From Methanolobus mangrovi (lineage in GTDB: Archaea > Halobacteriota > Methanosarcinia > Methanosarcinales > Methanosarcinaceae): a stretch of 64,000 bases of DNA. Both the position numbers and the translations under genes were made by a program. Shown here one piece after another: positions 9,738 to 18,700 of the stretch (the stretch's first letter is position 1; each line of letters opens with the position of its first letter). Under the pieces are notes generated by a model that saw nothing but the letters and a program-made list of their open reading frames with translations, was not told the DNA's origin and searched no databases. The DNA lies in contig NZ_CP133594.1 of the NCBI RefSeq assembly GCF_031312535.1, positions 1,364,001-1,428,000 of the forward strand. The letters are read 5' to 3'.

Positions 9738-9984
9738 CCATACAGATTCAATGGTTACCCCCTTCGTATGACTTTTTAATAGTAAGTTATATACACCATT
9801 AAAAGAATAAGACCTGTTTTGCCATACTATAGGCATTTGTACTTTCTGTTTTGTTCGAAATCATTTAAATATGATTAATCGAATGATACACCACAAATCT
9901 AAACAGCAGGTAATCAATCTATTAAATTCATATTAAAATTATTACACTTTTAAAATATTGCCCAACCGGGAGGGAAATCAAAAA

Positions 9985-11211
9985 TTGAGTCAACCTTGTG
10001 TTAATATCGGCATGGTAGGTCATGTCGACCACGGAAAAACCACACTTGTCAGCGCGCTGTCAGGGGTCTGGACAGACACGCACAGTGAAGAGCTGAAGCG
10101 TGGAATATCCATCAGACTGGGATACGCTGATGCCACATTCAGAAAATGCCCAAACTGCCCCGAACCTCAGTGTTATACAGTAAAAGACACTTGTGAAGGA
10201 TGCAATGAACCATCTGAAGAGCTAAGGACAGTATCATTTGTAGATGCACCAGGTCACGAGACACTGATGGCTACTATGCTATCAGGTGCAGCCATTATGG
10301 ATGGTGCAATGCTTGTTATTGCAGCAAACGAAACCTGCCCACAGCCCCAGACAAAAGAACACCTGATGGCATTGAACATCATTGGTATCAAGAACATTGT
10401 CATCGTGCAGAACAAAATCGACCTTGTATCAAAAGAAAAGGTCATCGAACACTATCACCAGATCAAGGAATTCGTTAAGGGCACTGTTGCTGAAGATGCT
10501 CCAATCGTACCAATATCTGCACAGCAGAACATAAACATCGATGCGCTTATCATGACGATGGAAAAAGTGATTCCAACGCCTGTGCATAAGAACGATAAAC
10601 CACCTCACATGCTTATTGCAAGGTCCTTTGATATTAACAAACCAGGAACCAGCATTAAGAATATAAGTGGCGGAGTGATTGGCGGAACACTCACCGAAGG
10701 TCTGCTACATGCTGGCGATGAGCTTGAGATAAGACCCGGCAGGAAAGTAGAAAGTGACGGAGCTACCAGATGGGTGCCTATCAGGACAAAGGTATCAATG
10801 ATAATTGCTGGTAAGGAAAATGTAGATGAAGCAACCCCTGGAGGACTTCTTGCAGTCGGTACGACCCTTGACCCCACACTTACAAAGAGTGATTCACTTA
10901 CAGGACAGGTCGCAGGTCTGCCGGAAACTTTGCCACCTATTCACGATGATTTCAAACTTGAGCTCCACCTGCTCGAAAGAGTAGTCGGTGTCTCTGATGA
11001 AGAAGAGATAGGACCTATAAAGACCAGTGAGCCACTTATGCTTAATGTCGGTACAGCTACAACAGTAGGCGTGGTAACCAGTGCCCGTAAGGACATTGCT
11101 GAAGTTAAGTTGAAGAGACCTGTGTGCGCAGAGATCGGATCCACAGTAGCTATCAGCAGACGTGTAGGGTCACGCTGGAGACTTATTGGCGTAGGAGTTA
11201 TTGAGGCTTGA
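9985..11211 (+). CDS. eif2g: Translation initiation factor aIF2 subunit gamma
   Basis: This 408-residue GTPase delivers initiator Met-tRNA to the small ribosomal subunit as part of the aIF2 heterotrimer. The G1 motif GHVDHGKT is at residues 12-19; DAPGHE (G3) and NKID (G4) follow. A zinc-knuckle insertion, CPNCPEPQC...CEGC, lies in the G domain as usual for the gamma subunit. Domains II and III complete the protein. TTG 9985 is the start, because GGGAGGG sits about eight bases upstream and the protein then begins [17 protein letters not shown] as in relatives. Its stop overlaps the next gene (TTGA), and it opens a cluster of translation and transcription genes running to S27ae. Confidence 0.97.
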   Translation: MSQPCVNIGMVGHVDHGKTTLVSALSGVWTDTHSEELKRGISIRLGYADATFRKCPNCPEPQCYTVKDTCEGCNEPSEELRTVSFVDAPGHETLMATMLSGAAIMDGAMLVIAANETCPQPQTKEHLMALNIIGIKNIVIVQNKIDLVSKEKVIEHYHQIKEFVKGTVAEDAPIVPISAQQNINIDALIMTMEKVIPTPVHKNDKPPHMLIARSFDINKPGTSIKNISGGVIGGTLTEGLLHAGDELEIRPGRKVESDGATRWVPIRTKVSMIIAGKENVDEATPGGLLAVGTTLDPTLTKSDSLTGQVAGLPETLPPIHDDFKLELHLLERVVGVSDEEEIGPIKTSEPLMLNVGTATTVGVVTSARKDIAEVKLKRPVCAEIGSTVAISRRVGSRWRLIGVGVIEA

Positions 11212-11576
11212 AGGTAATTATTGATACAAATGCATTGATGATACCTGTTCAGTTCAATGTTGATATTTTCGAAGAGCTAAGAAGACTTGGGTATGACATA
11301 CACCTTGTCCCGACAGCCGTTATCAATGAACTGAACATCCTTATAAAGAATCTCAAGGGTAGCGACAGGACAGCTGCAAAGGTTGCACGGGCAATGATAG
11401 ATAGGTGTGAGATAATCCAGGCGGATGGACATGCCGATGATGTCATTCTTAATCTTGCGACCGATCTTGCAGCATCTGTACTCACAAATGACATAGGGCT
11501 TAGGAAAAGACTCGAAAAAAGAGATATCCCAGTCATATGCCTGCGACAGAAGAACAGGCTTGAGATACTACCATAA
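11208..11576 (+). CDS. FCF1-like PIN-domain protein (probable rRNA/RNA endonuclease)
   Basis: This 122-residue protein is a single PIN domain. The acidic metal-binding residues appear in VIIDTNALM near the start, in VINELNIL and in the late segment [24 protein letters not shown]. The family placed between aIF2-gamma and RNAP subunit E' in euryarchaea is annotated as FCF1-like, related to eukaryotic pre-rRNA processing nucleases. The start is TTG 11208, overlapping the aIF2-gamma stop, so translation is likely coupled. No antitoxin gene is adjacent, which argues against a VapC toxin. The RNA target is unknown. Confidence 0.87.
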   Translation: MKVIIDTNALMIPVQFNVDIFEELRRLGYDIHLVPTAVINELNILIKNLKGSDRTAAKVARAMIDRCEIIQADGHADDVILNLATDLAASVLTNDIGLRKRLEKRDIPVICLRQKNRLEILP

Positions 11577-11650
11577 TTCAATCATAGATCAGTTTAAAAT
11601 CATATAAGTTGTTAAAGGCTAATTATACAGGATTATTGGAGTTAGTCACT

Positions 11651-12217
11651 ATGTACAAAAAGATGAAACTTGCCGATACGATTCGCGTTGCACCCGAGCT
11701 TTTAGGCAAGGACGTTAACGAAAATGTCAGGAATGCCTTGAAACATAAACTCGAAGGCAGGATAGACAAGGAAATTGGAGCTATCGTTGCCATCACACAG
11801 ATAAACGAGGTCGGAGAAGGACATATCCTTGTAGGCGATGGTGCTGTATATTACGATGCGACCTTTGAAGCAATAGTATTCGTACCAACTATCCAGGAAG
11901 TAATCGAAGGAGAAATTGTTGAAACTGTTGATTTCGGAGCATTTGTGACTATCGGAGCTATGGACGGACTCCTTCATGTGAGCCAGGTCACTGATGACTT
12001 TATGTCATACGACGGTAAGAACGGAAGACTTGTCAGCAAAACTGGCGGCAGGTCACTTGCTGAAGGCGATAAGGTCAGGGCACGTATAGTTGCTGTGAGC
12101 ATCAACGAGAGAGACCCAAGGGAAAGTAAAATAGGACTGACCATGCGCCAGCATTCCCTGGGCAAGATGGAATGGCTTGAAGAAGCTAGAAGACCATCCG
12201 CAGAAAAAGAAGAGTGA
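11651..12217 (+). CDS. rpoE1: RNA polymerase subunit E' (Rpo7)
   Basis: This 188-residue protein is the archaeal homologue of eukaryotic RPB7. It has an N-terminal SHS2/tip domain (residues 1-80) and a C-terminal S1-type OB fold starting around EGEIVETVDFGAFVTIGAMDGLLH. With Rpo4 it forms the stalk of RNA polymerase, which binds nascent RNA and helps open promoters. ATG 11651 is chosen because GGAG lies about nine bases upstream and MYKKMKLADTIRV is the usual family start; a TTG frame extension to 11609 is unlikely. The next gene, Spt4, begins 14 bases later. Confidence 0.97.
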   Translation: MYKKMKLADTIRVAPELLGKDVNENVRNALKHKLEGRIDKEIGAIVAITQINEVGEGHILVGDGAVYYDATFEAIVFVPTIQEVIEGEIVETVDFGAFVTIGAMDGLLHVSQVTDDFMSYDGKNGRLVSKTGGRSLAEGDKVRARIVAVSINERDPRESKIGLTMRQHSLGKMEWLEEARRPSAEKEE

Positions 12218-12231
12218 TCGGAGAGTATTAG

Positions 12232-12417
12232 ATGAGCGAACAGGTTTGCCGGGAGTGTCACCGGATAATTATGAGTCAGACATGCCCTATTTGTGGTTCA
12301 AGCAATCTCAGTTCAGACTGGAGCGGCATGGTAATTATCATTGATCCGGAACGTTCAGAGATAGCAAAAAAAATGGACGTAAAAGTTCCGGATAAATATG
12401 CATTGAAGGTGCGCTGA
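12232..12417 (+). CDS. spt4: Spt4 / RNA polymerase subunit E''
   Basis: This 61-residue zinc-ribbon protein is the archaeal Spt4, formerly called RpoE''. Four cysteines form two pairs, CRECH and CPICG, as expected for the zinc site, followed by the conserved SSDWSGMVIIIDPERSEIAKKM. With Spt5 it forms the processivity factor that clamps elongating RNA polymerase. It starts at ATG 12232 and its stop directly precedes the next gene, so it is in an operon with rpoE1 and dpcK. Confidence 0.97.
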   Translation: MSEQVCRECHRIIMSQTCPICGSSNLSSDWSGMVIIIDPERSEIAKKMDVKVPDKYALKVR

Positions 12418-13011
12418 TTGGGCTTTCATTTAACTTTACCCGATACACTTCGACCACGTTTTCGAGAGATTTTCGGGTGTCTTTACAAGGGTAAAGGCGA
12501 TGACACCATCAAAAAACTTTCCAAGGACTTAGGTAGTCCCACAAAACTTATATCCGTAGGTGATGTTACTACATTCCACTTGCTCAATCTTGGAATAATA
12601 CCGGACATCCTTATAGTGGATGACCGCACCAAACGCGGACCGGCATCAGACCGGGTCGTAGTGGGTACCAAGCATAAAGGGTTCACCGAAATATCTGTAG
12701 ACAATCCAGCCGGGGTCATAACCGAAGATCTGATAGACGCTGTAGGAAATGCGTTGAATGCAGATGAACATGTCAGGATATTTGTGCGCGGCGAGGAGGA
12801 CCTGGCTGCTGTGCCTGCGATTCTTATGGCACCTGAAGGCTCAGCTGTTCTTTATGGGCAGCCGGACGAAGGTGTTGTACTTGTTAAGATAACGTTACCT
12901 AAAAAGGAACAAATGAAGGACCTGTTAACTGAGATACTCAATGAACAGGAACATAATACAGAACAAATAGAGACTATTCGGAGGAAACTGGATGGATATC
13001 AAAATCATTAA
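12418..13011 (+). CDS. GTP-dependent dephospho-CoA kinase (DUF359)
   Basis: This 197-residue protein belongs to DUF359, shown in Thermococcus to be the GTP-dependent dephospho-CoA kinase, the last step of archaeal CoA synthesis. The characteristic block [19 protein letters not shown] followed by IVDDRTKR is present near residues 42-68. The start is TTG 12418, immediately after the Spt4 stop, with AAGGTG upstream. Its last 20 bases overlap S24e. Its position within a transcription and translation operon is typical of euryarchaea. Other CoA genes (coaBC, pantoate kinase, phosphopantoate-beta-alanine ligase) lie 32 kb further along. Confidence 0.92.
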   Translation: MGFHLTLPDTLRPRFREIFGCLYKGKGDDTIKKLSKDLGSPTKLISVGDVTTFHLLNLGIIPDILIVDDRTKRGPASDRVVVGTKHKGFTEISVDNPAGVITEDLIDAVGNALNADEHVRIFVRGEEDLAAVPAILMAPEGSAVLYGQPDEGVVLVKITLPKKEQMKDLLTEILNEQEHNTEQIETIRRKLDGYQNH

Positions 13012-13306
13012 CGATAAAAATAACGCGCTTCTCAACAGGCGTGAGTTAGATCTTAAAGTCACATTTGATGGTGCAACACCGTCAAGAAATGATGTAAGAA
13101 GCAAACTTGCAGCTATGCTTACAGTGCCAATGGGACTTGTAATCGTGCAGAAAATGGATAACGAGTTCGGTAAGCAGGAACTTAAAGGATACGTCAAGAT
13201 CTATGAAGACGAAGCCCGCATGAAGCAGGTAGAAGAAACATATGTCCTTGAAAGAAACAAGATGCCTGAGCCAGAAGTTGCTGAAGAAGAGCCTGCAGAG
13301 GAATAA
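12992..13306 (+). CDS. rps24e: 30S ribosomal protein S24e
   Basis: This 104-residue protein is the archaeal S24e, a small-subunit protein shared with eukaryotes. The opening [19 protein letters not shown] and the motif [14 protein letters not shown] are diagnostic. The C-terminus is an acidic tail ([13 protein letters not shown]), common in this family in methanogens. Its start overlaps the end of the dephospho-CoA kinase gene by 20 bases, implying translational coupling, and S27ae follows after two bases. Confidence 0.97.
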   Translation: MDIKIINDKNNALLNRRELDLKVTFDGATPSRNDVRSKLAAMLTVPMGLVIVQKMDNEFGKQELKGYVKIYEDEARMKQVEETYVLERNKMPEPEVAEEEPAEE

Positions 13307-13308
13307 AA

Positions 13309-13458
13309 ATGGCAGTAAAAGATTACTACAAAGTAAGCGGTGACTCCATTGAGCGCACCCACCAGTCATGCCCACGCTGTGGAGAAGGAGTATTCCTTGC
13401 AGAGCACAAAGACAGGCGTACTTGTGGCAAGTGCGGATACACCGAATTCAAGAAATAA
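13309..13458 (+). CDS. rps27ae: 30S ribosomal protein S27ae
   Basis: This is a 49-residue zinc-ribbon ribosomal protein. It reads [12 protein letters not shown] and carries two cysteine pairs, CPRCG and CGKCGY, that bind zinc. It starts at ATG 13309, two bases after the S24e stop, and ends at TAA 13458 just before a strong terminator. In eukaryotes this protein is fused to ubiquitin; here it is free-standing, as is normal in archaea. Confidence 0.97.
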   Translation: MAVKDYYKVSGDSIERTHQSCPRCGEGVFLAEHKDRRTCGKCGYTEFKK

Positions 13459-13470
13459 ATCTCATTCTAC

Positions 13471-13500
13471 GCAACCTTTTAGAGGTTGCTTTTCCTTATT
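13471..13500 (+). terminator. Intrinsic terminator of the aIF2-gamma to S27ae cluster
   Basis: A perfect 7-bp stem (GCAACCT at 13471-13477, AGGTTGC at 13483-13489) with a TTTAG loop is followed by TTTTCCTTATTTTT. It lies 12 bases after the S27ae stop. Confidence 0.85.
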
Positions 13501-13876
13501 TTTAGCTCTATTTTCAGATATTTACTCATTGTTTTTAATGACTAGTGACATCCATCTTCAATAGAAGATTTTCTCATTTGAAGTCCTGTTCATATTCAAA
13601 GATATGACATGGACACAATGTCATAAAATATAATACTTTTTTTATACTTACTTTGATGGACATTAAAAATATTTCTAGCTCCTGATACGTGTTTTGTGCA
13701 AAGATATTCCGAAAGATTTAATAATAGGTAGATTGTTTGCAATTATTAGCTATTATGCAAATATTAGATAGTTTTGTTGATAAGTTACATTGCCGTATAC
13801 ATTATGAGTGAGTTGCATATTTATATACAAATTAGTAAATGCATAATTCATAGTAAATTATAAAAAGGGGAATCAA
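13501..13876 (+). other. Long AT-rich upstream region of the DUF2162-ExbB-DUF2149 genes
   Basis: No gene is visible in this stretch. The part nearest DUF2162 contains a TATA-like element, CATATTTATATAC, near 13818-13830. It also holds an inverted pair TTTGCA...TGCAAA around 13737-13762 and two further GCATA motifs (CATATT near 13818 and GCATAATT near 13842) that could be regulator sites. A ribosome binding site AAGGGGAATC precedes ATG 13877. The length and dyads suggest a regulated promoter, but the regulator is unknown. Confidence 0.4.
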
Positions 13877-14551
13877 ATGAGTTACGTTTATGCAGCCGTG
13901 ATAGGCATATTGATAGGCATATTCATATTTGGCTTGAAGACTGGAGTAGGATGTGGTTTTTCCACTGTCAGAAAAAGAGATATCCTTATACTTGCAAGTG
14001 GTTATTTCGTCATTTCCATAATACTTGGTAGTCTGGTGGAAATGGTGGACCAGTCCTATATTGAAGCTATTTCAAATCTTGGAATGACACTGCATGTTTT
14101 CATAGCACTTATCCTTATTATCGCAGGGATATATACACAGAAAAAATGGGTCTGCGGCCATGATGTCTCAAAGAAGACATTTCTTGTTATCTCCGTACCT
14201 TGCCCTGTTTGCCTTACAGCTCTTTTTGTATCATGCATGATACTGGCATCAACCCTTGAGGTCAGCGGCTGGAAGGTCGGAGTACTTGTAGGCTTTGTTT
14301 TCTTTATTTCAGTAATATCATCAACGTGGGTCTTCAGAAAAATGAAAAGAACACCTGAGGATCTGGGAACAGCAATGATGTTCCTTGGAATTTTCTACCT
14401 GCTTGGAGCAATGATAGTTCCTGCTTATATCAAAGCAAAGAAACTCAACATGGCGTTAAGTAGTGGGGGAGAGTTTGAGATCATTCCACTGTTGATATTC
14501 ACTATTTTCATAATTGGAGGCTATGCCCTCAATAACATAAGAGGTCAATAA
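13877..14551 (+). CDS. DUF2162 putative membrane transporter
   Basis: This is a 224-residue protein with about six membrane helices. It matches my memory of DUF2162, a family annotated only as a putative transporter. Cysteines stand out: Cys26 in TGVGCGF, Cys93 and His95 in WVCGHD, and Cys109 and Cys112 in the motif PCPVC at the start of a helix. A Pro-Cys-Pro motif at a helix start is also seen in NicO/RcnA-type nickel-cobalt transporters and in the DsbD/CcdA group, so metal or thiol transport is plausible but unproven. Three bases separate it from an ExbB/TolQ-like gene, and DUF2149 and a CobN-like gene follow. The context points to metal or tetrapyrrole handling. Confidence 0.78.
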   Translation: MSYVYAAVIGILIGIFIFGLKTGVGCGFSTVRKRDILILASGYFVISIILGSLVEMVDQSYIEAISNLGMTLHVFIALILIIAGIYTQKKWVCGHDVSKKTFLVISVPCPVCLTALFVSCMILASTLEVSGWKVGVLVGFVFFISVISSTWVFRKMKRTPEDLGTAMMFLGIFYLLGAMIVPAYIKAKKLNMALSSGGEFEIIPLLIFTIFIIGGYALNNIRGQ

Positions 14552-14553
14552 AA

Positions 14554-15177
14554 ATGGATGCTACTTCTTCGTTGTTTGGTATATTATACACGTTTTCAGC
14601 TTCATTGCTGTACCCGGTAATTATCATTCTGATACTACTGGTGGTATTCTCCCTGATGCTTATAGGAGAATTCCTGTCAGAATACGCAAAAAGACATAGA
14701 GATATCGGAAACCTTGAACTGTGCTGTAACAAGGTAAGAGAACATGTCAGCTCCCAAAAGTTCGGAGGAGCTGCCAGTTCACTACGTAATGTAAAACAAA
14801 ATTTCATGGTAACAAGCTTTGCCATTTCTGCTGCAGAACATCTTGAAAAGAACATGATACCTGCCATTGAATGGCTATCACAGGAATATGAGATAAGGAT
14901 GGCAAAGAGACTTGAACAGACAAGAATCGTTGCAACTATCGCCCCAATGCTGGGCCTGATGGGAACACTCATTCCCCTTGGACCTGCACTTATAGGTCTT
15001 GCACAGGGGGATATCGTACAACTTGCAAACAACCTCATGATAGCTTTTGCTACAACTGTCATCGGCCTGTTCGCAGGAACTATCGGCTATGTGCTCACCC
15101 AGGTCAGAAAAAGATGGTACTGGCAGGATATGGCTGACATCGACTATATCCTCGACACTCTGGAGGTTGGGGAGTGA
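14554..15177 (+). CDS. MotA/TolQ/ExbB-type proton channel protein
   Basis: This 207-residue protein has an N-terminal membrane helix (about residues 13-38), a cytoplasmic helical domain, and two C-terminal helices. The signature of the family is clear at residues 124-138, RIVATIAPMLGLMGT, followed by a final helix rich in Gly and Ala. ExbB/TolQ/MotA proteins form the pentameric, ion-conducting stator of motors driven by proton or sodium motive force. It normally pairs with an ExbD/TolR/MotB protein; the neighbour DUF2149, whose GTG start overlaps this stop, is the candidate. The archaeal cell has no outer membrane or TonB target, so the output must be something else, probably the CobN-like protein. 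Confidence 0.88.
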   Translation: MDATSSLFGILYTFSASLLYPVIIILILLVVFSLMLIGEFLSEYAKRHRDIGNLELCCNKVREHVSSQKFGGAASSLRNVKQNFMVTSFAISAAEHLEKNMIPAIEWLSQEYEIRMAKRLEQTRIVATIAPMLGLMGTLIPLGPALIGLAQGDIVQLANNLMIAFATTVIGLFAGTIGYVLTQVRKRWYWQDMADIDYILDTLEVGE

Positions 15178-15542
15178 AAGGGCGAAGATACAGACGAACA
15201 GGCCTCATTAATAACGAGGACGAACAAAACCCTTTGACCGGGGTTGCCAATCTTTTTGATATTGCAATGGTCTTCTCAGTGGCACTTCTGGTAGCACTGG
15301 TGATGTCGTACCAGATGCCGGAACTTCTCAGTCCCACAGAGGACATAACAATTGTTAAGAATCCGGGACAACAGGACATGAAGATAATCATCAAAGAAGA
15401 AGGTAAACCCATTGAAGTCCTGAACATGACCGATCAGATAGGCGGAGGAACAGGAGAAGCTCTTGGTACAGCCTATAAATTGGCTGATGGAAGGGTTGTT
15501 TATGTGCCTGAGGAAGAGGGGGCGAATACAACCTCTACTTAA
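15174..15542 (+). CDS. DUF2149 single-span protein, candidate ExbD/TolR-like partner
   Basis: This 122-residue protein has a basic cytoplasmic start (MKGRRYRRTG), one membrane helix at about residues 26-46 (NLFDIAMVFSVALLVALVM) and an external C-terminal domain. I recall the family as DUF2149. The helix begins with Asp29 in the context LFDIAMVF, which resembles the essential membrane aspartate in ExbD and TolR (typically FIDVMLVL). Topology, size and position next to an ExbB-like gene also agree, so I infer an ExbD-like role. Its GTG start overlaps the ExbB-like stop (GTGA), so the two are made together. The C-terminal half has short beta-like segments such as MKIIIKEEG and GRVVYVPEE. Confidence 0.75.
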   Translation: MKGRRYRRTGLINNEDEQNPLTGVANLFDIAMVFSVALLVALVMSYQMPELLSPTEDITIVKNPGQQDMKIIIKEEGKPIEVLNMTDQIGGGTGEALGTAYKLADGRVVYVPEEEGANTTST

Positions 15543-15670
15543 TTTTTTTTGTTTTTTTAGACAAGTCTTGTTGTTTTAAATCAATTAGTGTTTATAGCAA
15601 CATAGCACATCGTTGTTTGTGATTTAAAAAAAATACAGAAATAAAACGATAATAGGCTAAGAACATAATT

Positions 15671-15710
15671 GGACACTCCCTCAAGCCGCCAAGCAAGTAC
15701 AGGAGTGTCC
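15671..15710 (+). promoter_or_regulatory. 9-bp inverted repeat in the leader of the CobN-like gene
   Basis: GGACACTCC at 15671-15679 is perfectly complementary to GGAGTGTCC at 15702-15710 with a 22-base loop. It sits 22 bases before the start codon of the CobN-like gene and is not followed by a T-run, so it is not a simple terminator. It could be an RNA regulatory element, a processing site or an operator. Confidence 0.5.
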
Positions 15711-15716
15711 TCACAA

Positions 15717-15732
15717 GTTATCGGGGGATAAC
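15717..15732 (+). promoter_or_regulatory. Hairpin containing the ribosome binding site of the CobN-like gene
   Basis: GTTATC (15717-15722) and GATAAC (15727-15732) form a 6-bp stem around a GGGG loop, directly against ATG 15733. The Shine-Dalgarno-like GGGGGAT lies in the loop and the 3' arm, so the fold would hide it. This could be a translation control element. Confidence 0.5.
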
Positions 15733-18700
15733 ATGCAAAGAAAAATAATATCAATATTAGTATTAAGCATATTGCTAATGATAACACTAACAGGTGTTGC
15801 TGCAGCAGATGAAGAGAAAATAAACATAACTTACATTGCATATAAATCGAGTGACGCACTCGAAACTGCAAGTCAAACAAATCCATATAGTGATTTCATA
15901 GATTACACTTACATTAGTTACTATGATTCTTCTAAAGACCCACAAGTAAGTGATGATATACTAGAAGCTGCAGAAAATGGCTTTTTTGAAACCCAGGATG
16001 TTGTATTCTGTAGTATGGTTTCATATGATGCTTATTCAGCTATTAATGATTCGCTGAAGTCTGCGCACGACTCCGGGACTTCACTGTTAAGCATCAAGAC
16101 TAAACTTCCAACAGTACCTACTTATTTTGATTACAGGGCATATTATGAAGATGCAAATGACATTGATGTAAATGATACAATAGCTGTTTATTTCAACAAC
16201 CTGGATACTTCAGGTAAAGGACTTGAGAATGCTGAGAACCTATTAATCTATCTTGCAACGGAATATGGTAATCATCCCGGGCTGACAGACAGTTGGGGCA
16301 CATCAAGCAAAAACTATGAGGAATTCCTGTTCATTCTTGGTACTGATTTCAACAAGGATAACCTGACAACTGCTGCTCTGGCAGAAGATATAGACCTGGA
16401 GCTTAACACAACTGTACTTTCCACGACTGATGTTCCAGATGACTTTAACTTCTCGCAATATGGTGTCATTTTTATTGAATCACAACCGGAGGAACTTGTG
16501 AACACCACATGGAGAAGCAGCATTAATACTGCAAGAGCTAGCGGTGCATATGTGATTGGTTATAACCTTTCTGAGAACATCACTCTGACAAATGTTGACC
16601 TGTATTCAGATGATTATACTGATATTGAACGGTATTGGATACAAGGTGGTGAAACGAACATGGAAACCATGCTCAGGGTTATGGGACAGAAATTTGTTGA
16701 CCTGTGGACCACCGATACCTACACTCCTGAGATAATCCAGCCAAAGATGAATGTGACCTATATCCTCAATCGTGACACCGCTGTTTACTATATGGATCTT
16801 GTATTGAATGAAAGAGAGATTATTACAGATCGTTTCAACGTTACTGTCATGGCTGGTGAGGAAGCTATCAACAACACTAATCTGGATCTTACAAATGAAG
16901 ACGTAATTATTCTTTACATGGTTGGATCTAATCAGCTTCCTTTGATCAAAGATGAGCTTCTTGAGGCACAAGCCAATGGAGCTGAGATCGGTACCTTCGG
17001 TATGCTGTCCGATGTATATGGAATTGCTACCTTTGAAATGGAAAGTGATAATTATTCCATACTCACAGATTATCTCTATAATGACGGATACGAAAATATG
17101 GAGAACTGGATCCGCAGGGTTGGAGCTACATTCGGCAGTGTTTACATACAATACGCTGACCCGGCAGAACCGGAGATTCCAACAGACGGTATTTATCATC
17201 CAGATGCATTTCCTAGAATTTTTGCAGACAGTACAGAGTATCTGGAATGGTATGCAGAACACGGCTACAATGAATCAGAACTCACAATAGGAATAATTGG
17301 TGGCCAATTTGGCCAGACCGAACTTACATTCAACTCTGAAAATGCTATTATCAGAGAGCTTGAATCACAAGGCTGCAATGTGATCTACACTACATATGCA
17401 GTGTGTAGCGATGATGTGGACTACTTCCTCAAAGATGGAGAAGTACTGGTTGATTCTATCATTTCTGTTAAAGGATTCTATCTGAACTATAACAATCAGG
17501 AAGAAGGTGTGGAGTACCTGCAGGAAGTATATAACGTTCCGGTTTTAAAAGCAGTGCAGGATTATTACCAGACACCTGAAGACTATATTAACAGCACCAG
17601 TGGATTGAGTGTTAGCTGTATACCATGGCAGGTAACACAAGCCGAAATTGATGGTCTTACTGATTACATCTGGATTGCCGGAAGAGTTCAGGATGAAGAA
17701 ACAGAACAGTATTACTATGAGCCTATTGATTATCAGGTAGAATGGCTCTGTAACAGAGCTATCGCATGGGCAGAACTTGGACAGATGGATAATTCTGACA
17801 AAAAGATAAGCATCATTTATTACAACCACGAAGGCGGTAAGAACAACATTGGTGCCAGTTATCTGGATATCGGTTCTAGTTTCACATTACTTATGGAAGC
17901 AATGCAGGCAGCAGGTTATGATATTGGAAACGACACTATTCCAAATGGAAGTGAGTTCATTGACTTATTCATAACCAGCAGAAATGTTGGTTCATGGGCA
18001 CCAGGAGAACTTGAAAAAGTTGTTGAAAGCGGCTATACAACATTGGTTCCTGTGGATGATTATCTGGTATATTATAATAAACTTCCAGAAAGTGTACGTG
18101 AAGAAGTTGAGGAAACATGGGGCGAAGCTCCTGGTGACATCATGACCTATGAGAATGAGAGTGGTGAATATTTTGTTATACCAACTGTACAGTTTGGTAA
18201 CATCAATTTCATACCGCAGCCTACAAGGGCAGGACTTTCCGATGAGTCACTCATCTACCACAATGAATCCATACCGCCAACACACCAGTACCTTGCAACA
18301 TATTTCTGGATCAACAATGATTATGATGCAGATGCACTGATTCATTTTGGTACACACGGAACACAGGAATGGCTGCCAGGTAATGAAGTAGGACTATGGA
18401 AATATGATTACCCATCCATTATGGTTGCTGAGACACCTGTAGTTTACCCATACATTATGGACAATGTTGGTGAAGGTACACAGGCTAAGCGTCGTGGTAA
18501 TGCTGTAATTATATCTCATCTGACACCTACAATAGTTGAAGCCGGGCTTTACGGTGACCTTGCTACTATACAGGATAAAATAGAGAATTATCAGGATGCA
18601 AAAGATGATGACGATGCCACAATGATGGCACTTTATCGTAACAGTACTATACAACTATACGATAATTTGAGTCTTGGTGAGGATCTTGGTTTCTCCACGA

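Noticed and set aside
15543-15732. Possible cobalamin riboswitch before the CobN-like gene
   Set aside because: No B12-box or other conserved cobalamin riboswitch core is visible, and such riboswitches are rare in archaea; only hairpins are seen.
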